Positions 1 to 9,187 of a stretch of 64,000 bases of DNA are shown here, one piece after another. The notes under the pieces are model-generated. The model worked only from the letters and a program-made list of their open reading frames with translations. It made no database searches and was not told where the DNA came from. Where the stretch lies: positions 62,001 to 126,000 of the forward strand of contig JAHBVL010000002.1 in assembly GCA_019637585.1 (NCBI GenBank), given 5' to 3'. The stretch comes from Thermomicrobiales bacterium. GTDB taxonomy: Bacteria > Chloroflexota > Chloroflexia > Thermomicrobiales > UBA6265. Within the stretch, counting starts at the first letter, position 1. Every line of letters begins with the position of its first letter. The position numbers were made by a program, and so were the translations under genes.

Positions 1-892
1 GATGGACCATGCCAGCGCCGCCCATCTCCAGCCAGCCGCTCTGTTTGCAAACCCGGCAGCCCTTGCCGTTGCAGATCGCGCAGTCGACCGCGAAATCGAC
101 ACCCGGTTCGACGAAGGGGAAGAAGTCGCAGCGGAAGCGGATTCGTCGCGTCGGTCCAAACAGCTGGCGGGCGAGCTCCTGGAGCACGCCTTTCAGATCG
201 GACATGCGGATATTGGAATCGACGGCCAATCCTTCGAGCTGATGGAACATCCACTCGTGCGACGCGTCTTGCGCTTCGTAGCGATAGACACGGCCGGGGA
301 CGATGACGCGAACGGGCGGTTTCGACTCCTCCATGACCCGCGCCTGCATGGGGGAGGTGTGGGTACGAAGAACGATCTCCTCACTGAGCGTGTCCATGAT
401 GATCGTGTCCCAGACATCGCGGGCGGGGTGATCGGAAGGGATGTTGAGCAAATCGAAGTTGTACCGCCCCGTTTCCACCTCGGGACCGAACACCGTCTGG
501 AACCCCATCAGCGCGAAGATCTCGCTCAACTCGTCGATCATCAGTGAGACGGGATGGGCATTGCCGGTCTGCGGTTGGCGGCCGGGAAGGGTCACGTCGA
601 CCGCTTCGCTCACCAATCTGGCGGCGGTGGCGCCCGCTTTCAGCTCGGTTTCGCGGTTCTCGAAGGTGGCGGTCAGCGACTGCTTGACCTGATTCAGAAG
701 ACGGCCGGCTTCCGGACGGTCGGCGCTATCGAGACCGCCAAGAGCGCGGAACATCAGGGTCAGCGACCCCTTGCTGCCGATGTATTCCCGCTCCCAGGAC
801 TGGAGGTCTTCCAGACCAGAGACGCCGGTCAATGACCGCTCGGCGGCATCCTTCAGCTCGTTCAGCTGCGATTCGAATTCTGCTCGTTGCAT
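1..892 (-). CDS. pheS: Phenylalanine-tRNA ligase alpha subunit (5' part, runs off the window)
   Basis: The alpha subunit of the heterotetrameric PheRS charges tRNA-Phe in the cytoplasm. The minus strand reads open from ATG at 892 to the window edge, about 297 residues, so the C-terminus is missing. The N-terminal helical arm carries YIGSKGSLT and RPEAGRLLNQVK. The class II core follows: the motif 2 region includes HTSPMQARVMEE, RVIVPGRVYRYEA and HEWMFHQLEGL, then a cysteine-bearing insert (CAICNGKGCRVCKQTGW) before the cut. These match bacterial PheS, and the T-box leader upstream independently supports an aminoacyl-tRNA synthetase. pheT would be expected next, outside the window. The ATG lies 26 bases beyond the T-box terminator U-tract. 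Confidence 0.95.
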   Translation of the reverse strand, partial: MQRAEFESQLNELKDAAERSLTGVSGLEDLQSWEREYIGSKGSLTLMFRALGGLDSADRPEAGRLLNQVKQSLTATFENRETELKAGATAARLVSEAVDVTLPGRQPQTGNAHPVSLMIDELSEIFALMGFQTVFGPEVETGRYNFDLLNIPSDHPARDVWDTIIMDTLSEEIVLRTHTSPMQARVMEESKPPVRVIVPGRVYRYEAQDASHEWMFHQLEGLAVDSNIRMSDLKGVLQELARQLFGPTRRIRFRCDFFPFVEPGVDFAVDCAICNGKGCRVCKQSGWLEMGGAGMVH

Positions 893-914
893 AACCAGCT
901 TCCAGACAAAACAG

Positions 915-1180
915 GCAACAAAAAAGCCCCTCTCAGGGACGAGGGGCCTCCACGCGGTACCACCCTGATTCGTCACCGCAACGGGTGACGCACTTTGCTT
1001 CTGTCGCCCGGTAATGAGGGCCAATCATGATGGACTACGCAGCGTTTCGCTTTCACCCATCCACTCGGAAGAGAAATCCCGGTTCGCTCGTCCAGGTCGC
1101 TTTCAGTCGATGACGACCTTCCCTGTGAACTCGCGTTTCCGGCACATGCCTTCGTCGACGCGGTGCCATCTTCAGTTGTG
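915..1180 (-). ncRNA. T-box riboswitch leader of pheS
   Basis: A T-box leader senses uncharged tRNA and lets transcription read through into a synthetase gene. The minus strand carries the diagnostic T-box core AGGGTGGTACCGCG at 966-953, followed by a GC-rich terminator and U-tract (947-919), and then pheS. The UGGU inside the core can pair with the ACCA end of tRNA-Phe. A TTC at 1129-1127 is a candidate Phe specifier codon, but I did not fold Stem I, so that assignment is weak. The 5' end is placed about 7 bases after the -10 box at 1191-1186. Confidence 0.93.
919..947 (-). terminator. Intrinsic terminator of the pheS T-box
   Basis: On the minus strand GCCCCTC (947-941) pairs with GAGGGGC (932-926), followed by a run of six U. 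In T-boxes this hairpin competes with the antiterminator formed by the T-box core, which lies immediately upstream here. Confidence 0.9.
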
Positions 1181-1185
1181 GGCCG

Positions 1186-1194
1186 AGTATAGCA
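1186..1194 (-). promoter_or_regulatory. Extended -10 promoter of the pheS leader
   Basis: The minus strand reads TGC-TATACT, an extended -10 element. No convincing -35 is seen 17 bases upstream. It sits just before the T-box leader. Confidence 0.6.
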
Positions 1195-1221
1195 AACGGG
1201 TGCGGACCGGAAACTATACTC

Positions 1222-1249
1222 AGGCGGGAGGCGGGAGGCGGGAGGCGGA
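1222..1249. repeat. Heptamer tandem array, AGGCGGG x3 plus one variant
   Basis: Four 7-base units in register: AGGCGGG three times, then AGGCGGA. A TATACT box abuts it at 1215-1220. No inverted partner arm is visible nearby, unlike the arrays at 7433, 42608 and 56723. Confidence 0.85.
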
Positions 1250-1275
1250 GTTCCTTGCGGCCGTGCGCCTCGTTC

Positions 1276-1299
1276 GTAGATGCAGACCCCCGTGTCTGC
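1276..1299 (-). repeat. Inverted single copy of the 38-bp hairpin repeat
   Basis: GCAGACCCCCGTGTCTGC at 1282-1299, with GTAGAT before it, is the reverse complement of the hairpin plus following bases of the array at 1328-1496. It is an isolated copy in opposite orientation. Confidence 0.8.
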
Positions 1300-1327
1300 C
1301 AACCGTCATCTGCCGATCCCACCACGA

Positions 1328-2850
<1,523 letters not shown>

Positions 2851-2873
2851 TGCACAGCTGATTTGTCCAAGAA

Positions 2874-2991
2874 CCCTCTCCCGCGGTCGGGAGAGGGCAG
2901 GTGAGGGCCATCTGCGCGGGGTAGTTGTGGGGCTCTGAGGGGTCGGCGGAAATCCCTCACCCCCGGCCCCTCTCCCGACCGCGGGAGAGGG
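2874..2991. repeat. Inverted-repeat element between eno and gpmI
   Basis: Two arms of about 34-38 bases (2874-2907 and 2954-2991) are near reverse complements: each has a CCTCTCCCGCGGTCGGGAGAGG-type palindrome and a GTGAGGG/CCCTCAC side. A 46-base spacer separates them. The element fills the gap between two convergent genes and could act as a bidirectional terminator. It has no coding capacity and resembles a miniature (MITE-like) element. Confidence 0.8.
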
Positions 2992-3044
2992 GGGACACGG
3001 TGCGCCCCTACCGAATGTGCGCCGCGCGAAATGCGGTTGCATCT

Positions 3045-4607
3045 CTAGCCTTCGACCAACGACGACTGGGTCATCTGAGGTGGTTTGGGCAAGCCCAGCA
3101 GTTGCAGCAACGTTGGCGCGATGTCCGCCAGGATGCCGTTGTCTCGCAGTGTCGCGTGACGATACGGACTCGAATCCGGCGTGACCAGCACGCAGGGGAC
3201 TGGATTGAGGGTGTGTGCGGTCATCGGGCCGCCGGTGGCCAGGTCGATCATCTCCTCGCTGTTGCCGTGATCGGCGGTGACCAGCGCCGAGCCGCCGGCC
3301 TTCGCCAGCGCGGCGATGATCCGACCCAGGCAGGCATCGACCGTTTCCACGGCCCGGACCGCTGCCGCAAAGTCGCCGGTGTGACCGACCATGTCGCCAT
3401 TGGCGAAATTGACCACGATGAATGCGTATGTGCCCGACTCGATTGCCGCGACGACGCCATCGGTCACGCCGATAGCGCTCATTTCGGGCTGCAGATCGTA
3501 GGTCGCCACCTTGGGCGATGGAACCAGATTGCGGTCTTCGCCCGGGAAGGGTTCTTCGCGCCCGCCGTTCAGGAAAAAGGTCACGTGGGCGTATTTTTCC
3601 GTTTCGGCGGTGTGAAATTGCGACAGACCCGCCTCCGAGATCACCCGCGCCAGCGGCATCTCGACGTCGTGGGGCTCGAATGCCACCGCGACGGGCAATC
3701 CCTCCTGATAGCGGGTCATGGTGGTCACGTGAATGCTCGATGGGAGATCGCTCGTCCGCTGGAATCCGCTGAAGTCAGGCAGCGTCAGGGCTTGCACCAA
3801 CTGCCGGCAGCGGTCGGAGCGGAAGTTGAAGAGGATGACTTCGTCGCCAGGACCGATGGTGACTGGTTCGGTGCCGGGCGGCACGATCGAGCAGGGAATG
3901 ATGAACTCATCGGTCACTCCGGCCCGGTAGGATGCTTCGATGGCCGCGCCGGCCGAGGTGTAGGTCGGACCGTTGCCGAGGGTCATCGTGTTGTAGGCGA
4001 GTTGGGTGCGTTCCCAGCGCTTGTCCCTGTCCATGGCGTAGTAGCGACCGGAGACCGTCGCGATCCGGCCCAGACCGAGTCGCTGGCAGTGGTCCTGGAT
4101 GTCGCGAACGAACCCATTGCCCGATGTTGGCGAGGTGTCCCGGCCGTCGGTGATGGCATGGATGTAGACACGCCGCAATCCGTGTGCACCGGCTAGAGAC
4201 AGCAACGCCTCGAGGTGCCGGGAGTGACTGTGCACGCCTCCCTCGCCGGCCAGCCCGACCAGATGGAGCGCTGTGCCGTTGGCCAGAGCGCGCTCGATCG
4301 ACCCCACCAGCGCCCGATTCTCGAAGAATGAGCCATCCTCGATCGATTGATCGATCCGGGTGATCCACTGATAGACCACGAACCCGGCTCCGATGTTCAG
4401 ATGGCCAACTTCGGAGTTGCCCATCTGTCCCTCAGGCAACCCAACCGCCAGCCCGCTTGTTTTCAGTGCGGTGGTTGGATAGGTGGCCTTCAGCCGATCC
4501 ATGACCGGGGTATCAGCGGCTAGAACGGCATTGCCGGGATAGTCCTGCCCATTGCCCCAGCCATCGAGAATGACCAGCACGACAGGAGAAAGAGAAGGAG
4601 TCGTCAT
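3045..4607 (-). CDS. gpmI: 2,3-bisphosphoglycerate-independent phosphoglycerate mutase
   Basis: Interconverts 3- and 2-phosphoglycerate without a bisphosphoglycerate cofactor; alkaline-phosphatase fold with two Mn ions. Starting at ATG 4607 gives 520 residues, the usual length. The open frame extends upstream to 5045 but that part is antisense to icd and is not credible. Visible motifs: the N-terminal metal ligand in ILDGWGNG (D15), the phosphoserine nucleophile S65 in MGNSEVGH, GEGGVHSH, ITDGRDTSP, VNFANGDMVGHTGD, and the C-terminal TADHGNSEEM. A GGTGGA precedes the start. It is convergent with eno and divergent from the isocitrate dehydrogenase. Confidence 0.97.
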   Translation of the reverse strand: MTTPSLSPVVLVILDGWGNGQDYPGNAVLAADTPVMDRLKATYPTTALKTSGLAVGLPEGQMGNSEVGHLNIGAGFVVYQWITRIDQSIEDGSFFENRALVGSIERALANGTALHLVGLAGEGGVHSHSRHLEALLSLAGAHGLRRVYIHAITDGRDTSPTSGNGFVRDIQDHCQRLGLGRIATVSGRYYAMDRDKRWERTQLAYNTMTLGNGPTYTSAGAAIEASYRAGVTDEFIIPCSIVPPGTEPVTIGPGDEVILFNFRSDRCRQLVQALTLPDFSGFQRTSDLPSSIHVTTMTRYQEGLPVAVAFEPHDVEMPLARVISEAGLSQFHTAETEKYAHVTFFLNGGREEPFPGEDRNLVPSPKVATYDLQPEMSAIGVTDGVVAAIESGTYAFIVVNFANGDMVGHTGDFAAAVRAVETVDACLGRIIAALAKAGGSALVTADHGNSEEMIDLATGGPMTAHTLNPVPCVLVTPDSSPYRHATLRDNGILADIAPTLLQLLGLPKPPQMTQSSLVEG

Positions 4608-4631
4608 ACGTCGTCCACCAAATATTCGCTT

Positions 4632-4738
4632 CGTAGAACTCGGCCCCGTGCCGGCCGGCTCTCCACACGAAAGCGTAGAGCCCGGCCCTGTCCCGGCCGG
4701 TTGCGAAAAAGTGTAGAGCCTGGGGCCGGGCCCCGATA
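4632..4738. repeat. GTAGAGCCCGGCC-type repeat, three imperfect copies
   Basis: Copies begin near 4633, 4675 and 4713 (spacings 42 and 38), each starting GTAGARCYCGG or similar and containing self-complementary CCGGCCGG or GGCCGGGCC. They lie in the gap between divergent gpmI and icd, where promoters for both would be expected. I see no clear -35/-10 pair there. Confidence 0.6.
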
Positions 4739-4797
4739 TGCCACGGCGTGCGACAATGCCACGCTGTTTACGTTCGATGTGAGGACAGGATTCGAGA

Positions 4798-5877
4798 ATG
4801 GGTTCGTATCGCGTGACTTTGATTCCCGGCGACGGGATTGGCCCCGAAGTATCGGAGGCCACCAAGGCTGTGCTCGACGCCACCGGCGTGACCATCGAGT
4901 GGGACGAACAGCCCGCCGGGATGAATGCCATGGAGACGCATGGCGACGTCTTGCCGGAAGTAACCCTCGACTCGATCCGGGCCAACGGGATCGGATTGAA
5001 GGGGCCGCTGACCACGCCGATCGGCACCGGTTTCCGGAGCGTCAATGTGGCGCTGCGCCAGGCTCTTGGTCTCTATGCCAATCTGCGGCCGGGCAAAACG
5101 ATCAAAGGTGTGCAGGCGCCGTTCGAGGACATCGATCTGGTGGTGGTCCGCGAAAACCTGGAAGGGATGTATTCGGGCGTCGAGTTCGACGCCGGCACTT
5201 CCGAAGCCGCCACGGTGATCGGCGCGATCAATGCGAACAACAGCAAGAAGGTCGATCCATCGGCTGCAATCAGCATCAAGGTGATCACCCCCGAGGGCGT
5301 CAGCCGGATCGTGCGTTTCGCCTTCGAGTACGCCCGGGCCAACAAGCGCAAGAAGGTGACGATCGTCCACAAGGCGAACATCATGAAGTTCACCGACGGA
5401 CTCTTCCTGCGCATCGCTCAGGAGATCGCCGCGGAGTATCCCGACATCGAATCGAACGATCGCATCATCGACAACATGTGCATGCAGCTCATGCAGAAAC
5501 CCGAGGAATATGACGTCCTGGTGATGGCCAACCTCTATGGCGATATCGTCAGCGACCTCGTCGCCGGTATGGTCGGCGGGCTGGGCGTTGCGCCGAGCGG
5601 CAACATCGGGTTGAAGGCGTCGGTGTTCGAGCCGATTCATGGTTCGGCTCCGTCGCATGCCGGCAAGAACGAAGCAAATCCGACCGCGATGATCCTCTCG
5701 GGTGCCATGATGCTCCGCCATCTGGGCGAGATCGATGCCGGCGAGCGGGTGGAGAATGCGGTCGCTGGGGTGATTGCGGACGGCGATCGCGTGACCTATG
5801 ACCTGCGCGAGGATCGCGATCCATCAAAGGCCGCGACGACCACCGAGATGACCAAGGCGATCATCGATCGGTTGTAG
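4798..5877 (+). CDS. Isocitrate/isopropylmalate dehydrogenase family, most like NAD-dependent isocitrate dehydrogenase
   Basis: Oxidative decarboxylation of isocitrate to 2-oxoglutarate is the likely role (TCA cycle). The 359 residues carry the family N-terminus VTLIPGDGIGPEV, a substrate loop TTPIGTGFRSVNVALRQ, LGLYANLRPGK, VVVRENLEGMYSG, the signature ANLYGDIVSDLVAGMVGG, and HGSAPSHAGKNEANPTA near the cofactor site. The length and RSVNV loop favour the short NAD-isocitrate (or homoisocitrate) dehydrogenase over leuB, which has a different loop. GAGGACAGGA lies just upstream of ATG 4798. Substrate specificity cannot be proved by eye. Confidence 0.85.
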   Translation: MGSYRVTLIPGDGIGPEVSEATKAVLDATGVTIEWDEQPAGMNAMETHGDVLPEVTLDSIRANGIGLKGPLTTPIGTGFRSVNVALRQALGLYANLRPGKTIKGVQAPFEDIDLVVVRENLEGMYSGVEFDAGTSEAATVIGAINANNSKKVDPSAAISIKVITPEGVSRIVRFAFEYARANKRKKVTIVHKANIMKFTDGLFLRIAQEIAAEYPDIESNDRIIDNMCMQLMQKPEEYDVLVMANLYGDIVSDLVAGMVGGLGVAPSGNIGLKASVFEPIHGSAPSHAGKNEANPTAMILSGAMMLRHLGEIDAGERVENAVAGVIADGDRVTYDLREDRDPSKAATTTEMTKAIIDRL

Positions 5878-5903
5878 CTGGACCAAAGCAGGCGGGCGAC
5901 GAC

Positions 5904-6152
5904 GAAACCACCGGTTGAAACCGGTGGCTAAGACGCCTTGCCCGTAGCGAGCAAATCGCTGCCTCTGTTCATCACGTCGCCCGGGATGATTCGGCTATCC
6001 TGAGCGACGGCAGATTTTGACAACGAGCGAAACCACCGGTTGAAACCGGTGGCTAAGACGCCTTGCCCGTAGCGAGCAAATCGCTGCCTGTGTTCATCAC
6101 GTCGCTTGGGATAGCTTGGCTATCCTGAGCGACGGCAGATTCTTGCAACGAG
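5904..6152. repeat. 125-bp direct duplication, each copy headed by a hairpin
   Basis: Unit 1 is 5904-6028, unit 2 is 6029-6152. Each begins with the palindrome CCACCGGTTGAAACCGGTGG (5908-5927 and 6033-6052), then GCTAAGACGCCTTGCCC, and ends with GAGCGACGGCAGATT. The two differ at only a few positions. It lies between convergent genes. With the inverted copy at 6176-6200 it makes up almost all of the 330-base gap 5878-6208. Confidence 0.9.
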
Positions 6153-6175
6153 TCTCTCGGCGGCCAATGAGGAGT

Positions 6176-6200
6176 CTTAGCCGTTGGCTTCAGCCATCGG
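6176..6200 (-). repeat. Diverged inverted copy of the CCACCGGTT hairpin
   Basis: CTTAGCC-GTT-GG-C-TTCA-G-CC-ATC-GG aligns with the reverse complement of the hairpin and CTAAG tail of the 125-bp repeat. It closes the repeat region just outside the stop of the flavoprotein gene. Confidence 0.65.
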
Positions 6201-6208
6201 AACGGTTT

Positions 6209-7417
6209 TCAGAGCTTGTGCCCGAAGTCGCTGGAGAAAGTGTACTCGGTGTCGCTCCACGGCTTGTCCCAACCCGGTGATTCGAAGCGGTGAGGATCGA
6301 AGGGGGTCAGGTCGACGGGAGATTGATCGCCGGTGATCTCGGCGGCGAGACAGAGTCCGACGGCCGGGGCTTTCTTGAAACCGGCTCCACTGAATCCAGC
6401 AGCGACGTAAAGACCCTCGATCCGTGTCCGGCCGATGACCGGATGCGTGTCGGGGGTCATGTCGTACAAACCGGCGTGTCCGTGCAGATAGACACCGCGG
6501 CCCATGGCCGGAATGCGTCTGGCGATGGCGGAAAGGGCGGCAGTGGGGTAGGAGGGGTCGTTGCCGGGCGTGTAGTCGTCCGGATCGACTTCGTCGTGCT
6601 GGTCGCCCCCTCCGACGCCAACCAGACTGGTTCCCGGTCCCCAGGGACGAGTGAAAACTCCTGCTGCCGTGTCGATGAAGATGAAGTGGTCGCGAGAGAG
6701 CTCCAGCGGTCGTTGAATGATGGCGATCTGGACGCGGAGCGCGGTAATGGGCAAGTCGATGCCGAGCGGAGTGAGCTGATTCACGCACCATGGTCCGGTC
6801 GCCAGAACCACGACATCCGCCGCCATAGCGCCCTCGGCGGTTTCCAGCCCGACTACCCGACCCGATTCGACGACGAGTTTCGTGTCACCAGCCTGCTCGT
6901 GAATCTCCACACCCGAGCGCGCCGCCGCTTCCGCCATCGACCGGGTGGCCGCGATCGAATTGACATACCCGCTATCTGGCTCCCATGAAGCAAGAGGGAT
7001 GTCGTCAGTGGCCAGGAAGGGCTGCATTGCCTGCAGCCCGTCGCCGGTGACCACCTGCGAATTGATGCCGAGACGGTTCTGCATGGCCACATTGGCGCGC
7101 AGCAAATCGAGATTCCGTTCGTGTCCTGGTGAGGAATCGACGGTGACGACGACCCCCTCGGGCACAAACCCGCACTCGCCGCCGACATGGTCGGGCCAAT
7201 CGCGATAGATCGACTGTCCCAGCATGGCCAGGCGGGCTTCCGGTTCATTCGAGTAGTGCCGGCGAAGGAGCGCTCCCGTTCTACCACTCGCGCCGGCGGC
7301 GATCACCGACCGCTCGAAGAGCGCGACCGACCCCGCTTTGCGCTGCCCGAGCGCCCAAGCGGTCGACGCTCCGACAATGCCACCACCGATAACCGCGATA
7401 TCGTACGAGGCAGGCAT
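6209..7417 (-). CDS. FAD-dependent amino-acid-oxidase-family oxidoreductase (DAO/SoxB type)
   Basis: A single-chain flavoprotein of the D-amino acid oxidase/glycine oxidase/sarcosine oxidase family, oxidising an amine or imino acid. With ATG at 7417 it has 402 residues. The Rossmann FAD motif IAVIGGGIVGASTAW is at the N-terminus, the SVALFERS strand gives the ribose-binding acid, and AGASGRTGALLRRHY follows, as in the family. The C-terminus has LYVAAGFSGAGFKKAPAVG, the second FAD-contacting loop. AGGAG sits six bases before the ATG, which decides the start; the frame runs open a further 56 codons upstream. It is divergent from glcDEF. Substrate is unknown; a link to glyoxylate via glycine or sarcosine is only a guess from that neighbourhood. 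Confidence 0.85.
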   Translation of the reverse strand: MPASYDIAVIGGGIVGASTAWALGQRKAGSVALFERSVIAAGASGRTGALLRRHYSNEPEARLAMLGQSIYRDWPDHVGGECGFVPEGVVVTVDSSPGHERNLDLLRANVAMQNRLGINSQVVTGDGLQAMQPFLATDDIPLASWEPDSGYVNSIAATRSMAEAAARSGVEIHEQAGDTKLVVESGRVVGLETAEGAMAADVVVLATGPWCVNQLTPLGIDLPITALRVQIAIIQRPLELSRDHFIFIDTAAGVFTRPWGPGTSLVGVGGGDQHDEVDPDDYTPGNDPSYPTAALSAIARRIPAMGRGVYLHGHAGLYDMTPDTHPVIGRTRIEGLYVAAGFSGAGFKKAPAVGLCLAAEITGDQSPVDLTPFDPHRFESPGWDKPWSDTEYTFSSDFGHKL

Positions 7418-7432
7418 GGGGTGCTCCTGGGT

Positions 7433-7645
7433 AGAGTTCATAGTTAATAGTTCATGGTTGATAGTTGATGGTTCGAGGCGCGTTGTGCGGTGCTCTGAAA
7501 TCCGCTTGCCTGGGCGAGTGTCTGACTGCCGGATTCCAGCTTGCAATCCTCCAAGCACCCTTGGCGATGAACTATCAACCATCAACTATCAACCAAGAAC
7601 TATCAACCAAGAACTATGAACCATGCACTATGAACTATGCACCAA
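7433..7645. repeat. Inverted heptamer-array element (ATAGTTN / NAACTAT)
   Basis: The left arm (7433-7474) has six 7-base units A(G/T)(A/G)GTTN. The right arm (7569-7645) has eleven units NAAC(T/C)A(T/A), the reverse complement of the left. The 94-base spacer is unrelated GC-rich sequence. The whole sits in the divergent gap between the flavoprotein gene and glcD; 7646-7726 has no other feature apart from the glcD leader. It has no coding capacity. Confidence 0.9.
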
Positions 7646-7726
7646 CAGTTCCACCCCATTGCCCACTCTTCCCCATTCCGGCGATACTGCCGGTAACGAA
7701 CCGGCTCACCGGAAGGCCATGCCCCC

Positions 7727-9187
7727 ATGGGCGCGAATGCACTGATCGAGCAACTGCAGCGAATCCTCGGACCGGCGAACGTCGTCCATTCGGCGACCGA
7801 TCTGATGGTGTTCGAGTACGACGGTTCGGTCGACGCGGCAATCGAAACGGCGCGGCCGGTAGCGGTTGTGCTGCCCGAGACGGCTGAGCAGGTCGCGGCG
7901 ATCGTCCAGTTGGCCTCCCGGGAAGGGTTGCCGATCGTGCCGCGCGGGGCCGGTACTGGCCTGAGCGGCGGTTCGGTTGCCCAGCAGGGCGGCATCGTCA
8001 TCGCCACGACCCGGATGAACAGGATCCTGGAGGTCGACTTTGACAACCGGATCGCGCTCGTGGAACCGGGGGTGATCAATCTCGAGCTGAGCGACTATGT
8101 CGTTCCCGATGGCTACTTTTTCGCTCCCGATCCCTCCAGCCAGCGAGCCTGCACCATTGGCGGCAACATCGCCGAAAACTCGGGAGGACCTCATTGCCTC
8201 AAATATGGCGTGACGACGAACCATATTCTCGGTCTCGAAATCGTCACGCCCGACGGAAAACTCCACTGGATTGGCGGACGGGGCGAGGAATCGCTGGGAT
8301 ATGACCTGCATGGCGTGTGGGTCGGGTCGGAGGGGTTGATCGGCATCGTGACCAAAGCGATGGTCCGCCTGACGCCTTCACCCGAAACGGTTTCCGTGCA
8401 GCTGACCGATTTCATCGACGTCGATTCCGCGTCGAACGCGGTCACCGAGATCATTGCGGCCGGCATCGTTCCGGCGGCACTGGAGATGATGGACAACCTG
8501 ACCATCCAGGCTGTCGAACCAGCATTCCACGCCGGCTATCCGATGGACGCCGGCGCGGTCCTGCTCGTCGAGATCGACGGCGTCCGGGAAGATGTGGCCG
8601 ATACCGCCGAGGAAATCGCCGCGATCTGCCGTCTGGCCGGCGCGCGTAGCGTGCGGGCCGCGACCGAGAAGTCAGAGCGGGATCTGCTCTGGAAGGGGCG
8701 AAAGATGGCGATCGCGGCCATGGGTCGCCTGGCGCCGAGCTACTACCTGCACGACACTGTGGTGCCGAGAACTCGCTTGGCCAGCACCCTCGCCCAGGTG
8801 GGAGCGATTTCCAGGGATTTCGATCTGCCGATCGCCAACATGTTTCATGCCGGGGATGGCAACCTTCACCCGCTGATGCTTTTCGACCGGAAAAATCACG
8901 ATCAGGTGGAGCGGGTGCTTGGTGCCAGCAAAGAGCTGATCAAGTACTGCATCGACATTGGCGGCGCACTCACCGGCGAGCATGGGATCGGCACGGAAAA
9001 GCGGGATTACATGACGCTTGTCTATACGACCGACGATCTGGCCGCCATGGCCGGAATCAAACATGCCTTCGACCCGCAGGCGTCGTTCAATCCCGAAAAA
9101 CTCTTTCCGCGCGGCTACATGTGCGGGGAAGTCCGCGCATTGCGCAACGCGGCACTGGCCCAGAAGTACGGTATCTACCCGATGTGA
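7727..9187 (+). CDS. glcD: Glycolate oxidase subunit GlcD (FAD-linked oxidase)
   Basis: Catalytic FAD subunit of glycolate dehydrogenase, converting glycolate (possibly also D-lactate) to glyoxylate and passing electrons to GlcF. The 486 residues hold an N-terminal PCMH-type FAD-binding domain with VVLPETAEQVAAIV and PRGAGTGLSGGSV, and the family segment CTIGGNIAENSGGPHCLKYG. The C-terminal FAD-linked oxidase domain has NMFHAGDGNLHPLML and LTGEHGIGTEKR. First gene of glcDEF, coupled to glcE by a one-base TGATG overlap. Confidence 0.95.
   Translation: MGANALIEQLQRILGPANVVHSATDLMVFEYDGSVDAAIETARPVAVVLPETAEQVAAIVQLASREGLPIVPRGAGTGLSGGSVAQQGGIVIATTRMNRILEVDFDNRIALVEPGVINLELSDYVVPDGYFFAPDPSSQRACTIGGNIAENSGGPHCLKYGVTTNHILGLEIVTPDGKLHWIGGRGEESLGYDLHGVWVGSEGLIGIVTKAMVRLTPSPETVSVQLTDFIDVDSASNAVTEIIAAGIVPAALEMMDNLTIQAVEPAFHAGYPMDAGAVLLVEIDGVREDVADTAEEIAAICRLAGARSVRAATEKSERDLLWKGRKMAIAAMGRLAPSYYLHDTVVPRTRLASTLAQVGAISRDFDLPIANMFHAGDGNLHPLMLFDRKNHDQVERVLGASKELIKYCIDIGGALTGEHGIGTEKRDYMTLVYTTDDLAAMAGIKHAFDPQASFNPEKLFPRGYMCGEVRALRNAALAQKYGIYPM

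Noticed and set aside
2925-4196. 423-codon plus-strand open frame
   Set aside because: It is antisense to gpmI, whose protein has all family motifs. GC-rich coding sequence gives long antisense frames.
4608-5045. N-terminal extension of gpmI
   Set aside because: It would run antisense through icd and adds residues absent from the family.
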